Assembly (NCBI GenBank): GCA_963681505.1
Contig: OY811972.1
Location: 6,161,350-6,225,349, forward strand
DNA: 64,000 nt
DNA from: Eunapius fragilis
Taxonomy: Eukaryota > Porifera > Demospongiae > Spongillida > Spongillidae
Reading direction: 5' to 3'
Shown here: in pieces, positions 31,233-42,960 of the stretch
Layout of the letters: every line of letters starts with the position of its first letter
How positions within the stretch are numbered: position 1 is the first letter of the stretch
Made by a program: the position numbers and the translations under genes
The notes under the pieces: generated by a model
What the model was told of the DNA's origin: nothing
The model's input: the letters and a program-made list of their open reading frames with translations, nothing else
Database searches by the model: none

Positions 31233-31785
31233 CCTCAACACCAATCAACAACACTGCACATGGTGCATCTCTACTAATACCAATCAACAACACTGCACAT
31301 GGTGCATCTCTACTAATACCAATCAACAACACTGCACATGGTGCATCTCTACTAATACCAATCAACAACACTGCACATGGTGCATCTCTATTAATACCAA
31401 TCAACAACACTGCACATGGTGCATCTCTACTAATACCAATCAACAACACTGCACATGGTGCATCTCTACTAATACCAATCAACAACACTGCACATGGTGC
31501 ATCTCTACTAATACCAATCAACAACACTGCACATGGTGCATCTCTACTAATACCAATCAACAACACTGCACATGGTGCATCTCTACTAATACCAATCAAC
31601 AACACTGCACATGGTGCATCTCTACTAATACCAATCAACAACACTGCACATGGTGCATCTCTACTAACACCAATCAACAACACTGCACATGGTGCATCTC
31701 TACTAATACCAATCAACAACACTGCACATGGTGCGTCTCTACTAACACCAATCAACAACACTGCACATGGTGCATCTCTAACCAA
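31233..31785 (+). repeat. Tandem array, 39-bp unit, ~14 copies
   Basis: Nearly identical copies of ACCAATCAACAACACTGCAC plus ATGGTGCATCTCTACTAAT. The minus strand stays open across it (unit ISRDAPCAVLLIG) because 39 is divisible by three. The uniform copies indicate recent expansion. Confidence 0.97.
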
Positions 31786-31904
31786 CTAACAGCTACTGAA
31801 ATGCATAACTCCCACTCCAACCAACACACTACATACCATTGGTCAGATACACTTTGCTATATTCATATAGGAGCTTATTTTCTGTCTAATTCGTTCCTCA
31901 AACG

Positions 31905-32445
31905 TAGGCCTGTCGGAAAAAATTCCACCGGAATTTTGGCATTTTTAGGCAGTTTCTAATTTCACAAAATGCCAGCATTTTCCAATTATATACACATCGC
32001 ATATTACCGACAACAGGTCAGTAAACCACAAAACTAACGGTATGCAGAAATATACGGTTTTTCACTAATATGGCGATCAACGAGGTCCCATCGTCCTAAT
32101 TGGCCAGAAAAAGACAATCGAAGACGGCCAGGACTAAGGTCACTGTAGCAGCAGGCATCGCTAACGTGGCTGCTTTGTTGTCGTCTTTTGCAATCCAGCA
32201 GCGTACGGGTGTTGCACTCGAACCGTCGTACTTAGTTGTTGCGTCTTCTCCACTTCCAATATGTGTGCCTGGCCTTTCCTCTTCTTCCGCCGCTTCTTTG
32301 TGCGTTGGACCAAATTAAACTATCGTGACGGTTAAAAAGATAACCGGCATTTTTTGGTGGAATTTGGAAATTTTACAGAGCATTTTTTGCATATTACGGT
32401 CGGAATTTTTGAGAATTTTTGTGTGGCATTTTTTCGACACGCCTA
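31905..32445. mobile_element. 541-bp hAT-type MITE with perfect 8-bp TSD
   Basis: The ends TAGGCCTGTCGGAAAAAATT and, read inward from the right, TAGGCGTGTCGAAAAAATGC form an imperfect terminal inverted repeat. CTCAAACG flanks it on both sides (31897-31904, 32446-32453). An exact 8-bp duplication points to hAT. A 72-codon plus-strand frame inside (MARKRQSKTARTKVTV) has no transposase motif. Confidence 0.88.
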
Positions 32446-32453
32446 CTCAAACG

Positions 32454-33374
32454 TCAGAAAAGTGCATAACTGAACACAATAGCAGCTGCCACCAAACTCC
32501 TCGCTGTGGCCGACTTTGGACAATATCGGCTTCAATGACCGAGCTCCCCACAGCTGAAACAGGGGCCAATCTTCACTGGGAGAACCGCGCCGAGTCTACG
32601 TGGAGCGACGTTTCTGGAGGTGAACGGTGTTACAGCAGTAGTTGCTACGGCTTCTTCTTTATTGCCCTCTTTTCCGCCTCCTTTTCACGAGCCTCTTATC
32701 TTCTTATGGATAGTTCTTAATTTAGGAAATGTTAATTCATGCTATTATGAAAGCTGCAAGAATCATTTCATTTTCCCAAATAGATAAATTATGCGTGCAT
32801 ACACTTGCTAACATGTGAAATGTGTCACATAATTTTCTAGTCTAATAAAATTTACAAAATAATAGCAAAGTCCATGTTTTGAAATTATAACAGTTTGCAT
32901 GAAAAAGATACATGGAATATGAAAAAGACAACAATAATGAATATTAATATTATAGCAAAGAGACCACAAGTTTGCTGTATTAAAACAGATATCTTCGATT
33001 ATACGGACATTCCATGATGAAATGAGAAGTGGTTATTAATTTTTGTTGCGCTACGTTTCTATAACAGATAAATAGATAACAGTTGAAATTTCTAATGCAC
33101 TGTTAAGTTTAAAGTTTACTGATTACCTTTTTTTTTTCTTATTGGTGACTGATCATCAGTACTATCTCCGTCTGCATAGGTAAAATGTAGTATGTCCTAC
33201 ATCTTTTTGTTTTACATTCACAACAATAAAACTTTTTTACATAGAGCACAATGAAATTGCAGATATAGAGGGGGGGGGGGCGGATGTTTTATGGATGGAA
33301 ACTATACATTTTTTAACCCACCATATCAGAACTCTTACAATCATGAATAATTTGTACAAAAAGGGAATTACATC
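32454..33374. other. AT-rich, unassigned
   Basis: A plus-strand frame runs out of the MITE to 32720, without motifs. The rest is AT-rich with no open frame of interest and a G run at 33270-33279. Confidence 0.35.
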
Positions 33375-33446
33375 AGACCACGCGATTCTATGACATAAAA
33401 CAAAGATGAAACTGCTCATTTTTGACTTCTAGTTCGATTGCTATAG
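33375..33446 (+). repeat. Left arm of ~70-bp inverted repeat around NTPase gene
   Basis: Best matched part: ACATAAAACAAAGA, AAACTGCTC, TTTTTGACTTCTAGTTCGAT and TGCTATA, present in reverse complement at 36617-36690. The two arms are 3.2 kb apart with the NTPase/nuclease gene between them. GGGTCATTCC follows directly inside this arm, the same decamer as the foldback element's ends. Confidence 0.75.
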
Positions 33447-34808
33447 GGTCATTCCTAAACATGTGGGCATGAGTTTTCGCATCACACGTTCAAATGTTGA
33501 TGCAGCTTCACTTATCCATTTGCATGTAACTTGTACCCAATTTGGTATTAATAACTTCAATGGGTAATGAAATACAGCATTATGAATATTTGATTTCCCT
33601 CTGATAATTGTCACTGCAGGCTCACACCTTTACCTGTTGTTGCGAGTATGCGGTATCTAGTTGAAGCTCATTTTCAGTACATCTAACAAATGCCATTTTC
33701 CGGTGCAGTTATAAAAGGGTTAAACATTTAAAGCACAGATTGTAAATTTGATACAGTAGCCAGTTAAAACTTAATTTACTCTTTTTTTACACAATGGAGG
33801 GCATCGTTTTTCTTAGAGTTTTTCCGAAATAAAAAGTTTGAGTTAAGGGTAAGCTCTGAGGACCACACCCATTTAAACCTGAGGGCGCCATGTTATATAA
33901 TATACAATGATGTAATTAAAAAAGGCCTCAAGTTATAAAAAATGGTCCGGTTAAAACTGTGCAACCGGACCTGCGGCGCCAGCCCTGCTCTGCTTCATAA
34001 CGAGAAAGATGGATGCTCTGCAATTACCGTAGGTGAAACTACTCGAAGGTACGTACAAACACAACGCTGACAGTTCTTCAAAAGATCGCAGCAGAAACTA
34101 CAAACAATTTTAATTAACACTTGCGCATGATCTACAATCATAAAAACCACATAGGTAAAATCAGTCTTGACATGAGGTTTGTTACTTTGTTTTATACATC
34201 CATGGACTATAGCTTCAATGCTACACCGCCTGATTTTTCATTCTATAAACCGTACGTTACTGTTACAATTTTGTCGAAAGAAGCTTATGTTTGTTACCAA
34301 CCTAACTACGAATAAGTGGTAATTCTTCAAACCTTCCTGGAAATGCATAGACATCGTTGTAATCTTTTGTATGGAGTGAATAAAGTCCTTCGTTTGAATA
34401 TGCATTTTACTCCAATTAGTGCTGGTAATTTTTAGTTCCTATACGAGTGTTGATGGGCACAAGTACCTGGATGCCTCTTGTATCTTAGTAGTCCTTAATT
34501 TTGACAAATTTTACCAGCCGTAGCCGTGCACTGTTGGAATAAAATGCATATTTGAACAAAGTACTTTATTCACTCCATACAAAAGAATACGAAGGTTGAA
34601 AAATTCACTATGACTTATCCATGCACTGATATGGTGTATGAACTTTTAACGTTGATAGGTTATCATAAAACGCATCAGTATACCAGCAATGATCCTGACA
34701 TGCTGTCATTAGATGATTCATAAGACATGATTGCTTACGATAAACCATGATATGCATAATGTATGTATAACAATATACATAAACTGCTATATGAAAAAAT
34801 GAGCCTAC
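33447..34808. other. Non-coding flank 3' of the NTPase gene
   Basis: Mostly AT-rich. It contains a hairpin (GGTCCGGTT ... AACCGGACC, 33943-33971) and, at 34010-34049, a short plus-strand ATG segment ending VKLLEG at a GT donor. That segment resembles one ending IKLFEG at 37163. The final part includes the end of a frame past the likely donor of the NTPase exon. Confidence 0.3.
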
Positions 34809-36422
34809 CTGTGCATTTATTAAGTGAAGGTACTGAATTCGGAGGTGAAATTTTTGCTTTCCACTGATGAATGTTAGTCAAGTATTTGTATTCATGTGGC
34901 ACACTTGTATATGGTCCCCCACCTGTTTTACCTAGTTTCTGGGTACAAAACACATCAAACTGTTTTGGAGGTAAGATAAATACAAAATCAATAGCTTTGA
35001 AACCAGCAGTTTTGAACGTTTCACACAAGAAATTCAATTTCTTGGCATTGATTGGATGATTAATATTCCTTGTTATTTGGAGAAAGTAAACAGCTCTATT
35101 AACAATGATAATGCAATCAATTGCAGGATAGTGTAACTTTGCACGCAGCAATGTAGTTTCCGATGCATTCATTTGCTTTAAATCTTGTAGGAGTGAGGCA
35201 TCATTGATTTCCACTTCATTATGCAACTGATCAATCCTAACCTTTTTATTTTTGCTGTTTTTTAAATTTAAAGAAAAAAGTTCAAGATACTTGATACGGT
35301 TTCCCAATGAATCAATGCAGTATTTTTCATACAGAGACCCCCATAATTTTGCCACTGCCTCATCTGGTTCTGAATTAAGAATCCTAACAAGAGGCTCATT
35401 ACAGCACTTCTTAAACTGTTCATGCAATAAATGTAATGTAACATCAGACGACGGATAAATGGTAAAACTGTTATCCTGCATTAGGGTGGCCGAAGGCGTG
35501 AAGATAAGGTGAGTTGAACTGCATCTTTTGGATTTCACAAGCATACGAAGCATTGAATAATTACCTGATTGCAAAGCGTTATAAATTTCCAAGGCACCTT
35601 TACATACTTCTTCCTGCATTTTAAAAAAACAATAGCTGGAACTCTTGGTAGAATCAAACACAAAACGAATCAGTGGTCCCACTATATCAAATCGAGACTT
35701 ACAAGCACTCAGATCCAAATCACTGTAACATTTCTCATATATATCTAACAATTCCGTTGCAATAACTTTTTCAATATTATCATCAAATTCTTGAAGCTCT
35801 TCCTCACTGTACTTGTCTAAACTTGCTAAGCATTTACCATCCCAACAACCTGGCCATGGCATATAGTAAAATGTACATCTGTCTTTCTTGAAAAGATTAT
35901 AATTGGCTTCATCAGGTGATGTGGTAAGTACGACCACACTATCTCGGGGATACCAATTCATATAGCCACCATGCTCTTTTTCATCCATAAAATACCACAA
36001 TCGTTTATTTGTAGGTAGCATATTGATATAATCCGTTAGAGTGAAACTATTTTTGATAATTTTTACAGATGCCACTTGTCTTGAATTCATATCAATTATA
36101 AAATACACATCCGGCACTGACACAATAATTAAAGAGTTATCCACCATTGTCAAAACTTTTGCAAGTGCATAGGAAATAAATTTGCTTTTCCCAATTCCAG
36201 AAGCCCCAGTAATCAGGATGCGATGCATATCACCCACATTCTTTCTTGTAACCTCTGTTATATAGTTCCAAAGAATCTTATATGCATAACGAATGTAAAC
36301 AGATTCTAAGAATTTAAAAGGTGATGGTATTCTTGGATCTGAATTTAAAACGCTCCCAACATCTAAGTTCGACTGCAGAAGATTATTAACAAAAGGTTTC
36401 CACTTGACTGTTTTATCTAAAA
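34809..36422 (-). CDS. P-loop NTPase plus nuclease protein, Crinkler/RHS-like (internal exon)
   Basis: One long minus-strand exon begins at a good acceptor (TATTTTATCTTCAG) and probably ends at a donor (GCACAG/GTAGGC), about 540 residues. No ATG marks a real start, so at least one upstream exon is missing or unrecognised. Walker A is LITGASGIGKSKF at about residues 70-82, and LWYFMDE looks like Walker B. A later segment, LHYPAIDCIIIVN then YFLQITRNINHPIN near the end, fits the aspartate and Q-x-T core of the restriction-like nuclease fold found in Crinkler and RHS proteins. That family combines an STAND-like or AAA-like P-loop ATPase with a nuclease and is thought to derive from transposons; members act as effectors or self-defence proteins. 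This exon has no stop or frameshift, in contrast to most elements around it. Inverted repeats flank it. Family membership is inference from these motifs. Confidence 0.65.
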
Positions 36423-36616
36423 CTGAAGATAAAATACATTAAAGTTAATTACTGCGTGCAAAATACATACTCATTTTAATTTTAAAAGGTATGCATCATT
36501 GTTACATATCGGAAGTTTCGCTACAAACTTCCATATAGGATTTGAGTTGGACAATGAATCTCACAAAAATTACGCGACCCGTCTATAAGACTCCCAATGA
36601 TTCGATCGTTTAGCTT

Positions 36617-36690
36617 GTTATAGCAATCGAACTAGAAGTCAAAAACGAGCAGTTTTGTCTTTGTTTTATGTAACAGAACAGCGCGGTTAG
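36617..36690 (-). repeat. Right arm of ~70-bp inverted repeat around NTPase gene
   Basis: Reverse complement of 33375-33446 with few mismatches in the inner 54 bp and weaker similarity outward. Confidence 0.75.
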
Positions 36691-38574
36691 ATAACAAAAG
36701 AGTACTGCCCGTCCTCGTACCCAGTACTGGAACATGGTCTCCTCCTTTTGGAAACGCATAATTCGGGATAGGACACGTTTAAACAATGAAAATTTCACCA
36801 ATAGGCTGGAAGAGAGCCGCTTTCATATTAATGTCATACTTTGGAAAACAATTGTCCATACGGTCTATGTAACATCTATTGTGGTTTTAAACACAAGAAA
36901 AAAATGTCTATACGGTCTATGTAAGATGCATAATTAGATAACTTGTAAAATATAATTATAAAACAACAACATTTGGTGCTTCAAGAACGCTGGTGGTATC
37001 ATAAAGAGAGAGCCCGAAATAAAATGGTCCGCTAAAATGCAACGTCATTGGGAGAGTCCTGAATCTGCTTGCTTGGTGAAGAGTGCAGTACGTGAAGGCT
37101 ATGCGTACCATGCAAAACCAAACATAGCCATCGAAAGAGTACTACCGATAAAGTTATTTGAAGGTACTTAAGGTGACAGGATACCCCCCTGGAATTTGAA
37201 AAAAAAATCATACTCGCTTGTAGCCTGAGAGCATCTTAGAGGACCGTATAATTTTGACAGTTATTAGATGAGCAGTAAAAATAGTACAAATATTCTAAGA
37301 ATAAAACTTTATAATTGGTTTGTTGAAAACTCTGTAGTGCTTAAAAATCACCAAAATTAGGAGGATAAATATGAAATAATATCTTTTTTCGTTTGGTGCA
37401 TTCGTTTCCAAACGGAGCAGTAAATTTGTGCCAAAGCTTATACTAACTATCATTTCAGGGTGAACTAATTGAGCTACTCATGGATTACTCTTGCTGGGCA
37501 TTCCAGAACAGCTACTTTATCGTGAATACACGTTCTTCATTACTTAATTGACCTTTTGGTGCATCGATAAAGTTACTATCCTTTTCCACAAATTTACAGC
37601 AATTTTTTTACAAAGTTACGCATCCCTGGACGCCATATTTGTACCTTGAAATTGAAATGTTATTAATAGATAGATTTTCAGTTTTCGGTTATTTAGAAAA
37701 AGTAACTTATTTTGAAAACAAGGACAAGATATTTTTCTACACGTACGTTCTTCTTGGTGCTAAGCTCCTATCGTAATAATATGCTGAACACTTGATCATA
37801 AGGTCTGTTGTCCTGAATGTACAGGAAAGAGAGTTTTTGCCGTTCGTATTTCAAGGTGCTCGTAAAACAAGCGGTGCTAGTGTTTCTGCGCGTTATTGAT
37901 ATGCTATCAAGGTGGCATATCTTAAACAATAAGGTGGATTCTCTCCAAATTGTATACGGTACTTGAACAGAACTACGAATTGTTGATGACATATGTTAAT
38001 AATTCAGACCCCAAAATACATGGCAGACTCAAACTGCGCATGCGTGCGCGAATTACAAGATGGCGGATGCCAAAGTTTAAGGCATTGCGCTCGGTTAAAT
38101 ACGTTACTTATCAAAATGATATTATAGTGGCATATCTTAAACAATAAGGTGGATCTTACCAACTTTTTTTCCAAAAAAACCTCGTTATGGGTACAACTAC
38201 CGTAAAAGAAGCTACTTACTCTTATGAAGCTTGGTTTACAACATAACATTGGCTAAACGTTGCATAAGTTTTGCATTTTGTCAGTGCCGATACGTGATGT
38301 TGGAATAGACTTTAGTTTCACTCCAGTGACTGCTGCTGATCAGATGCATGCAGTTATTGTTTGAACTCTCTAGTTTACGCAAGTCTGACACGAGATTTAG
38401 CAAATCTGATATGCACTGTGTGTATTTGTGTAACTATGACCTCAGCAATCATAGGGAAATGCTGATATCATCAGTGCATTGATATGGCTTCATTTACACC
38501 TGAGGTTACTAGCATAGTGTGATTGATGGCATGAAACAATTTTTCCATTTTAGTGAGCAACTGTGTTGGAGTTT
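36691..38574. other. AT-rich, unassigned
   Basis: No supported gene. A plus-strand segment at 37037-37163 (NIAIERVLPIKLFEG) ends at a GT donor and may be a small exon. Two copies of GGCATATCTTAAACAATAAGG occur in opposite settings at about 37913 and 38131, so a short local duplication is present. Confidence 0.3.
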
Positions 38575-38740
38575 AAGTGAGTACAAGTAAATAAAAAACA
38601 ATTTCTATGAGAAAGTTGGTAGCATACAGGAATGGTGGTGTAAAAAGGAAGGAAACAAGGGTCTAATAATAAGGGAAAATGGAATAGTCCTATATTTATT
38701 TAGCACACGAACAACATACTATATCAATTTGCTAAATATA
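38575..38740 (+). repeat. Dispersed repeat, copy B (interrupted by Tc1)
   Basis: Same order of sequence blocks as 6275-6475. The match stops at GCTAAATATA, where the Tc1 element begins after TA. Confidence 0.7.
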
Positions 38741-40135
38741 CAGTATCGGTCAATAAAAAGTTAACGCTACGTACTACTTACCCTTCGCAACGCAATACCT
38801 TATTTAGGTAATAAATTAAGTAGGTAGAAAGTTGCAGTAGATCAGTAGAAAAATGCATTACCTTATGGCAACACGTAACATGAAAACATATTGAGAACAA
38901 GTTGTCAGGTTGGGCAGCTGCTAAAGCACGGGTACATATCCTCCACACGCATTGCGTCAGACAACACTGCCACTGTTTGGATCGTAACGATGGTGTTTAC
39001 GGACTACGTGAAGCAAAGGATTTTATTCTATCATCCCAACAGGGGTGTATAAGTAGAAACATTAGGAATCTTTTGTTGGGCGAAGGGTTGATCGTTAGCC
39101 ATGTAGGTATTTATCGATTCCTAAAAAGGTTTGAAAAATGCGGAACTTTGGCGCGCCGCCGTGGATCTGGTAGACCTTCAAAGATTACTGATGAGGTGAA
39201 GAGGATTGAGGAGGCACAAATGCAGCTTGACGATGAAACGACCGCTGTTCAGCTTCGCGCGCTTCTGGCACAGAAAGGTGCGTATTATTTGGATTACTCA
39301 TCGATTGAGTTATAATAGTCCAAGTTTTCATAGGTCATAAACTTTCGCTTCGCACCATGTTGAGTGCATGGAGAAGCCTCGGATGGGTGTTCAGGGGCAG
39401 CGCTTATTGCCAAATCATCAGGTACAAACTTTAGTTACAGGTTCATATATAGCGAACATGTCTTATACCGCTTGCGGTTCGATAGGGAAGGCAACAAGGT
39501 CAAACGCTTTGAATGGTGCCAGGAACATCAGCAGGACAACTTCTCCGACGTTGTATGGACAGATGAGTCTTCTATTCAGTTAGAAAGTCACCGAAGGACA
39601 TGCTGTTGAAAGATTGAGCAACCGCCTGAACCAAAGCCGAGGTAATGAGTTACTGAACGTAAATGGTTAATACAATTTTAACCACTTATTGTTACACACC
39701 AAAACATCCTGTCAAAGTACACGTTTGGAAAGGACCAGCTAAACTGTGCATATTTGACGGGATTATGGATTCTCCGCTCTATGTTAACATCTTGGAGACG
39801 ACCTTGCTGCCGTTCCTAGCATGCAATTTTCCAACCTCGCATCGTTTCATGGCTGATAACGATCCAAAGTACACATCTAAGTTAGCACAGCAGTTTTTGA
39901 AGGAGAAGCAAATGAACTGGTGGACAACCCCTGCTGAATCACCTGACCTCAATCCTATTGAAAAATGATGGCATGAATTGAAGGAGTATATGCGGAGAGA
40001 GGTGAAGCCTAAAAACAAGGAAGAACTTATTAGAGGGATCAAGGCCTTTTGGAAGACAGTGACACCATCTGTGTGTGCTAAATACATAGGACACTTTTAA
40101 AAAGTAATCCCTAAAGCTATACAACTGAAGGGTGA
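38741..40135 (+). mobile_element. Tc1/mariner element (decayed), DD34E
   Basis: The 5' end is CAGTATCGGTCAATAAAAAG after TA (38739-38740). The intact dispersed-repeat copy A confirms where the insert starts. The 3' end is not clear: no inverted copy of the 5' end was found, and a foldback element lies there. The coding region is a transposase pseudogene. Confidence 0.85.
38902..40100 (+). pseudogene. Tc1/mariner-like transposase
   Basis: The amino-terminal part holds the paired helix-turn-helix (ISRNIRNLLLGEGLIVSHVG, then RRRGSGRPSKIT with the GRPR-type linker). The catalytic domain is split over frames: DVVWTDESSIQLESHRR (first Asp), HRFMADNDPKYTSKLAQQF (second Asp) and SPDLNPIE (Glu). The gap between second Asp and Glu is 34 residues, giving DD34E as in Tc1. 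Stops and frameshifts occur near 39314, 39606 and 39966, so it is inactive. The enzyme would cut and paste the element at TA sites. Confidence 0.9.
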
Positions 40136-40147
40136 TCTACATATAGG

Positions 40148-40512
40148 TTAGACACTGAAACCGAGGGATCTACGTGATTTAGAATCCCCGAGGGCCCTGG
40201 GCTGTAGCGTCCCGAGCGGTAGCGAGGGCGCTACTAAGGGCCCGAGGGGATTCTAAATGACATAGATCCCGAAGGTTTCAGTGTCTAACCAATTTAGACA
40301 ATAGCAACGCGTACGTAGCAACCAATAAATTATCGCGCAACGCGATAACGATAACGGGAGGGATTCTAAGTGCCAGTGGGAGGGATTCTAAGTGCCCGGG
40401 GCACTTAGAATCCCCCCCACTGGCACTTAGAGTCCCTCTCAAGGTTTCTACCGCGTTTAGATACCTGCAATTGACCAATCAGATTGCGCAAATCAGTTCC
40501 GCTATTGTCTAA
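40148..40512. mobile_element. Foldback MITE (365 bp) with two nested hairpins
   Basis: The block starts TTAGACA and ends TGTCTAA. It holds two palindromic parts: 40147-40289 (GTTAGACACTGAAACC ... GGTTTCAGTGTCTAAC, with internal GATTCTAAAT/ATTTAGAATC-type arms) and 40294-40512 (TTAGACAATAGC ... GCTATTGTCTAA, with a GATTCTAAGTGCCCGGGGCACTTAGAATC core split over its centre). The inverted copy of the flanks at ~47225-47250 lacks the block, so it is an insertion relative to that copy. Confidence 0.75.
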
Positions 40513-40690
40513 TGGTTATTGAGTGCTTGAAGTTCAGTTTGTAAAGCAATTTTATTATTTCTTGTTACCTTCATATACAAGCCCATAGATAAAGAGGGAG
40601 GGGTCCATATGTCAGGAAATTGTTTTCATGTGAACAAGTAAACCTCTAAGCAGCTGTACATTTCACCTAATTCACTCACACCTCTCTACT
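40513..40690 (+). repeat. Inverted-repeat arm, left (unique part)
   Basis: Matches the reverse complement of 47065-47236 almost throughout (TTATTGAGTGCTTGAAGTTC, GAGGGAGGGGTCCATATGTC, GTAAACCTCTAAGCAGCTGT). Together with the Tc1 carboxy end outside and the 60-bp satellite inside, the arms make an inverted pair about 6.4 kb apart. Confidence 0.9.
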
Positions 40691-41189
40691 TGGCTTAGTG
40701 CATTAACCCCACCATTTCTCACTCTGTGACTACACCCTTAGACCCTGTTTGTGGCTTAGTGCATTAACCCCACCACTTCTCACTGACTGACCACACCCAT
40801 AGACCCTGTTTGCGGCTTAGTGCATTAACCCACCACTTCTCACTGACTGACCACACCCATAGACCCTGTTTGCGGCTTAGAGCATTAACCCCACCACTTC
40901 TCACTGACTGACAACACCCATAGACCCTGTTTGCAGTTTAGTGCATTAACCCCACCACTTCTCACTGACTGACAACATCCATAGACCCTGTTTGTGGCTT
41001 AGAGCATTAACCCCACCACTTCTCACTGACTGACCACACCCAATAGACCCCGTTTGCGGCTTAGTGCATTAACCCCACCACTTCTCACTGACTGACCACA
41101 CCCATAGACCCTGTTTGTGGCTTAGTGCATTAACCCCACCACTTCTCACTGACTGACCACACCCATGGACCTGTTTGCAGCTTAGTGCA
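40691..41189 (+). repeat. 60-bp satellite array, part 1 (~8 copies)
   Basis: Unit: GCGGCTTAGTGCATTAACCC, CACCACTTCTCACTGACTGA and CCACACCCATAGACCCTGTTT. The TTAA in each unit is a piggyBac target; the array is split at one such TTAA by the element at 41194-43390 and goes on at 43391. Confidence 0.95.
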
Positions 41190-41884
41190 TTAACGGTTTA
41201 CTCGCAGATATTCATTGACGCTATTTGTACGTAACCGCGGAATTAATTTTGTGGATAATTTAATTTTTGATATCGTGCGATTGGCGCATGACAACTTTTG
41301 AACTGAACTACTTTTCTATGTGCGACTTTTTGAAATGGGATAGATCAGTTTTTTAGGTACACGCTAATGCCAGCCGATCGGCTGTATGCTCTAGGTAAGG
41401 TTACTAACGCGCAGATCGAGGTGTTCAATTAGACGCACTGGTTGACACAAGCACTGTGAAGCAGGCAGATGGAGACTGCTGACGTCCTATTGAGAGGTAA
41501 GTATATGAGAGTGGTACGAAGTATAAGACTATCTGTTTGTACGCGCGGATTGTGTGGAAGCCTGCGTTATCGAAGGGTTTCGTTGGAGTATTGACGATGG
41601 ATAATTCATTTTAGAGCCACTGCTTTTGATGTGAACAAAATGACTTTTCTATGTCCAACGTTTTTGAAATACAATTGATTCCGTTGTTCAGGTACACACT
41701 AATACCAGCCGATTGGTGATACGGTCTAGAGAAGGTGACTGGCGCTTGGATAATGATATTCCAATCAGACGCTCTTGTTGACATAGATGCAGACAAGCAG
41801 GCAGATGGAAACTGTTTTTTTCCTTTGAAAAGTAAGTATATAATAGTGTTACTAAGCACAGACAACCTTTTTGTACAACCGGGT

Positions 41885-42555
41885 TGTGTGGGGGTAGCAT
41901 GCTTGTGATACATGGGGGTAGCACGCTAGTGATGCTTGGGGGTAACATGGTTTTGACGCATGGGGGTAGCATGCTTGTGAAGTATGGGGTAGCACACGTG
42001 ACGCATGGGGGTGGCATGCTTGTGAAGTATGGGGTAGCACACTTGTGACGCATGGGGGTAGCACACTTGTGACGCATGGGGGTAGCACACTTGTGACACA
42101 TGGGGGTAGCACACTTGTGACACATGGGGGTAGCACACTTGTGACGCATGGGTTAGCACACTTGTTAAGCATGCGGTAGCATGCTTGTGATGCATGGGGG
42201 TAGCACACTTGTGACGCATGGGGGTAGCACACTTGTGACGCATGGGGGTAGCACACTTATGACGCATGGGGGTAGCACACTTCTGACGCATGGGGGTAGC
42301 ATGCTTGTGACGCATGGGGGTAGCACACTTGTGACGCATGGGGGTAACACACTTGTGACACATGGGGGTAGCACACTTGTGACGCATGGGGGTAGCATAC
42401 TTGTGACGCATGGCGGTAGCACACTTGTGACGCATGGGGTAGACACTTGTGACGCATGGGGGTAGCACACTTGTGATGCATGGGGGTAGCATATTTGTGA
42501 CACATGGGGGTAGTATGAATGTGACACATGGTTGTGACACAGGGGGGTACCATGG
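41885..42555 (+). repeat. G-rich minisatellite, 24-bp unit, ~27 copies
   Basis: Unit GACGCATGGGGGTAGCACAC plus TTGT with point variants. Unrelated in sequence to the 24-bp unit at 25655-27135 although equal in length. Frames through it are repeat artefacts. Confidence 0.96.
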
Positions 42556-42559
42556 TTGT

Positions 42560-42960
42560 GACGCAGGTGGAACTTATCCCATTTCTCACCGTTCTGTTTT
42601 GCCATCTCCTGTGATGCATACAGATTTGTCTGCTGCACAACTAGGGATGATCTGGAAACATGTTACTGAAAATCCACCAGGCATTGTATCTGGATCAATG
42701 TGAAACAGTCTATTGAAATTGGTGGTAGCACTGGATTCTACTTTATCTGAGGTGATATCACAATCAAAGGTCTATCATTTGATACATCCTTATCTCTGGG
42801 TTTCATGAATTTCAATTTCCTCTTCCAGGTCACTGGGAGCTGCTTGTTATTGTTGTGCATGTACATGCTAATATACATGCACACACAGGTACTTGGACTT
42901 CGTCATCATTTCCTGGTGGTACCTCAGGTTCTGGATCTACGTAGTCTTCGGACATGGCAG
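42560..42960 (-). pseudogene. Amino-terminal fragments of a piggyBac transposase
   Basis: On the minus strand MSEDYVDPEPEVPPGNDDEV (from about 42956) is an acidic start. Further on, VVQQTNLYASQEMAKQNGEK, then WDKFHLRH, runs into the minisatellite. Q-T-N-x-Y-A is the conserved entry to the piggyBac DDE region, the same point reached in element 2 before its minisatellite. The linking frame contains stops. Confidence 0.55.

Noticed and set aside
31219..31785. 188-codon minus-strand frame with a regular 13-residue repeat
   Set aside because: Direct translation of the 39-bp tandem array; no non-repeat coding part.
31233..31785. CRISPR array
   Set aside because: Repeats are contiguous with no unique spacers, and the genome is eukaryotic.
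33449..33460. GGGTCATTCC as an end of another foldback-family element
   Set aside because: Only the decamer is shared and no facing end was located; kept as a remark under the inverted-repeat arm.
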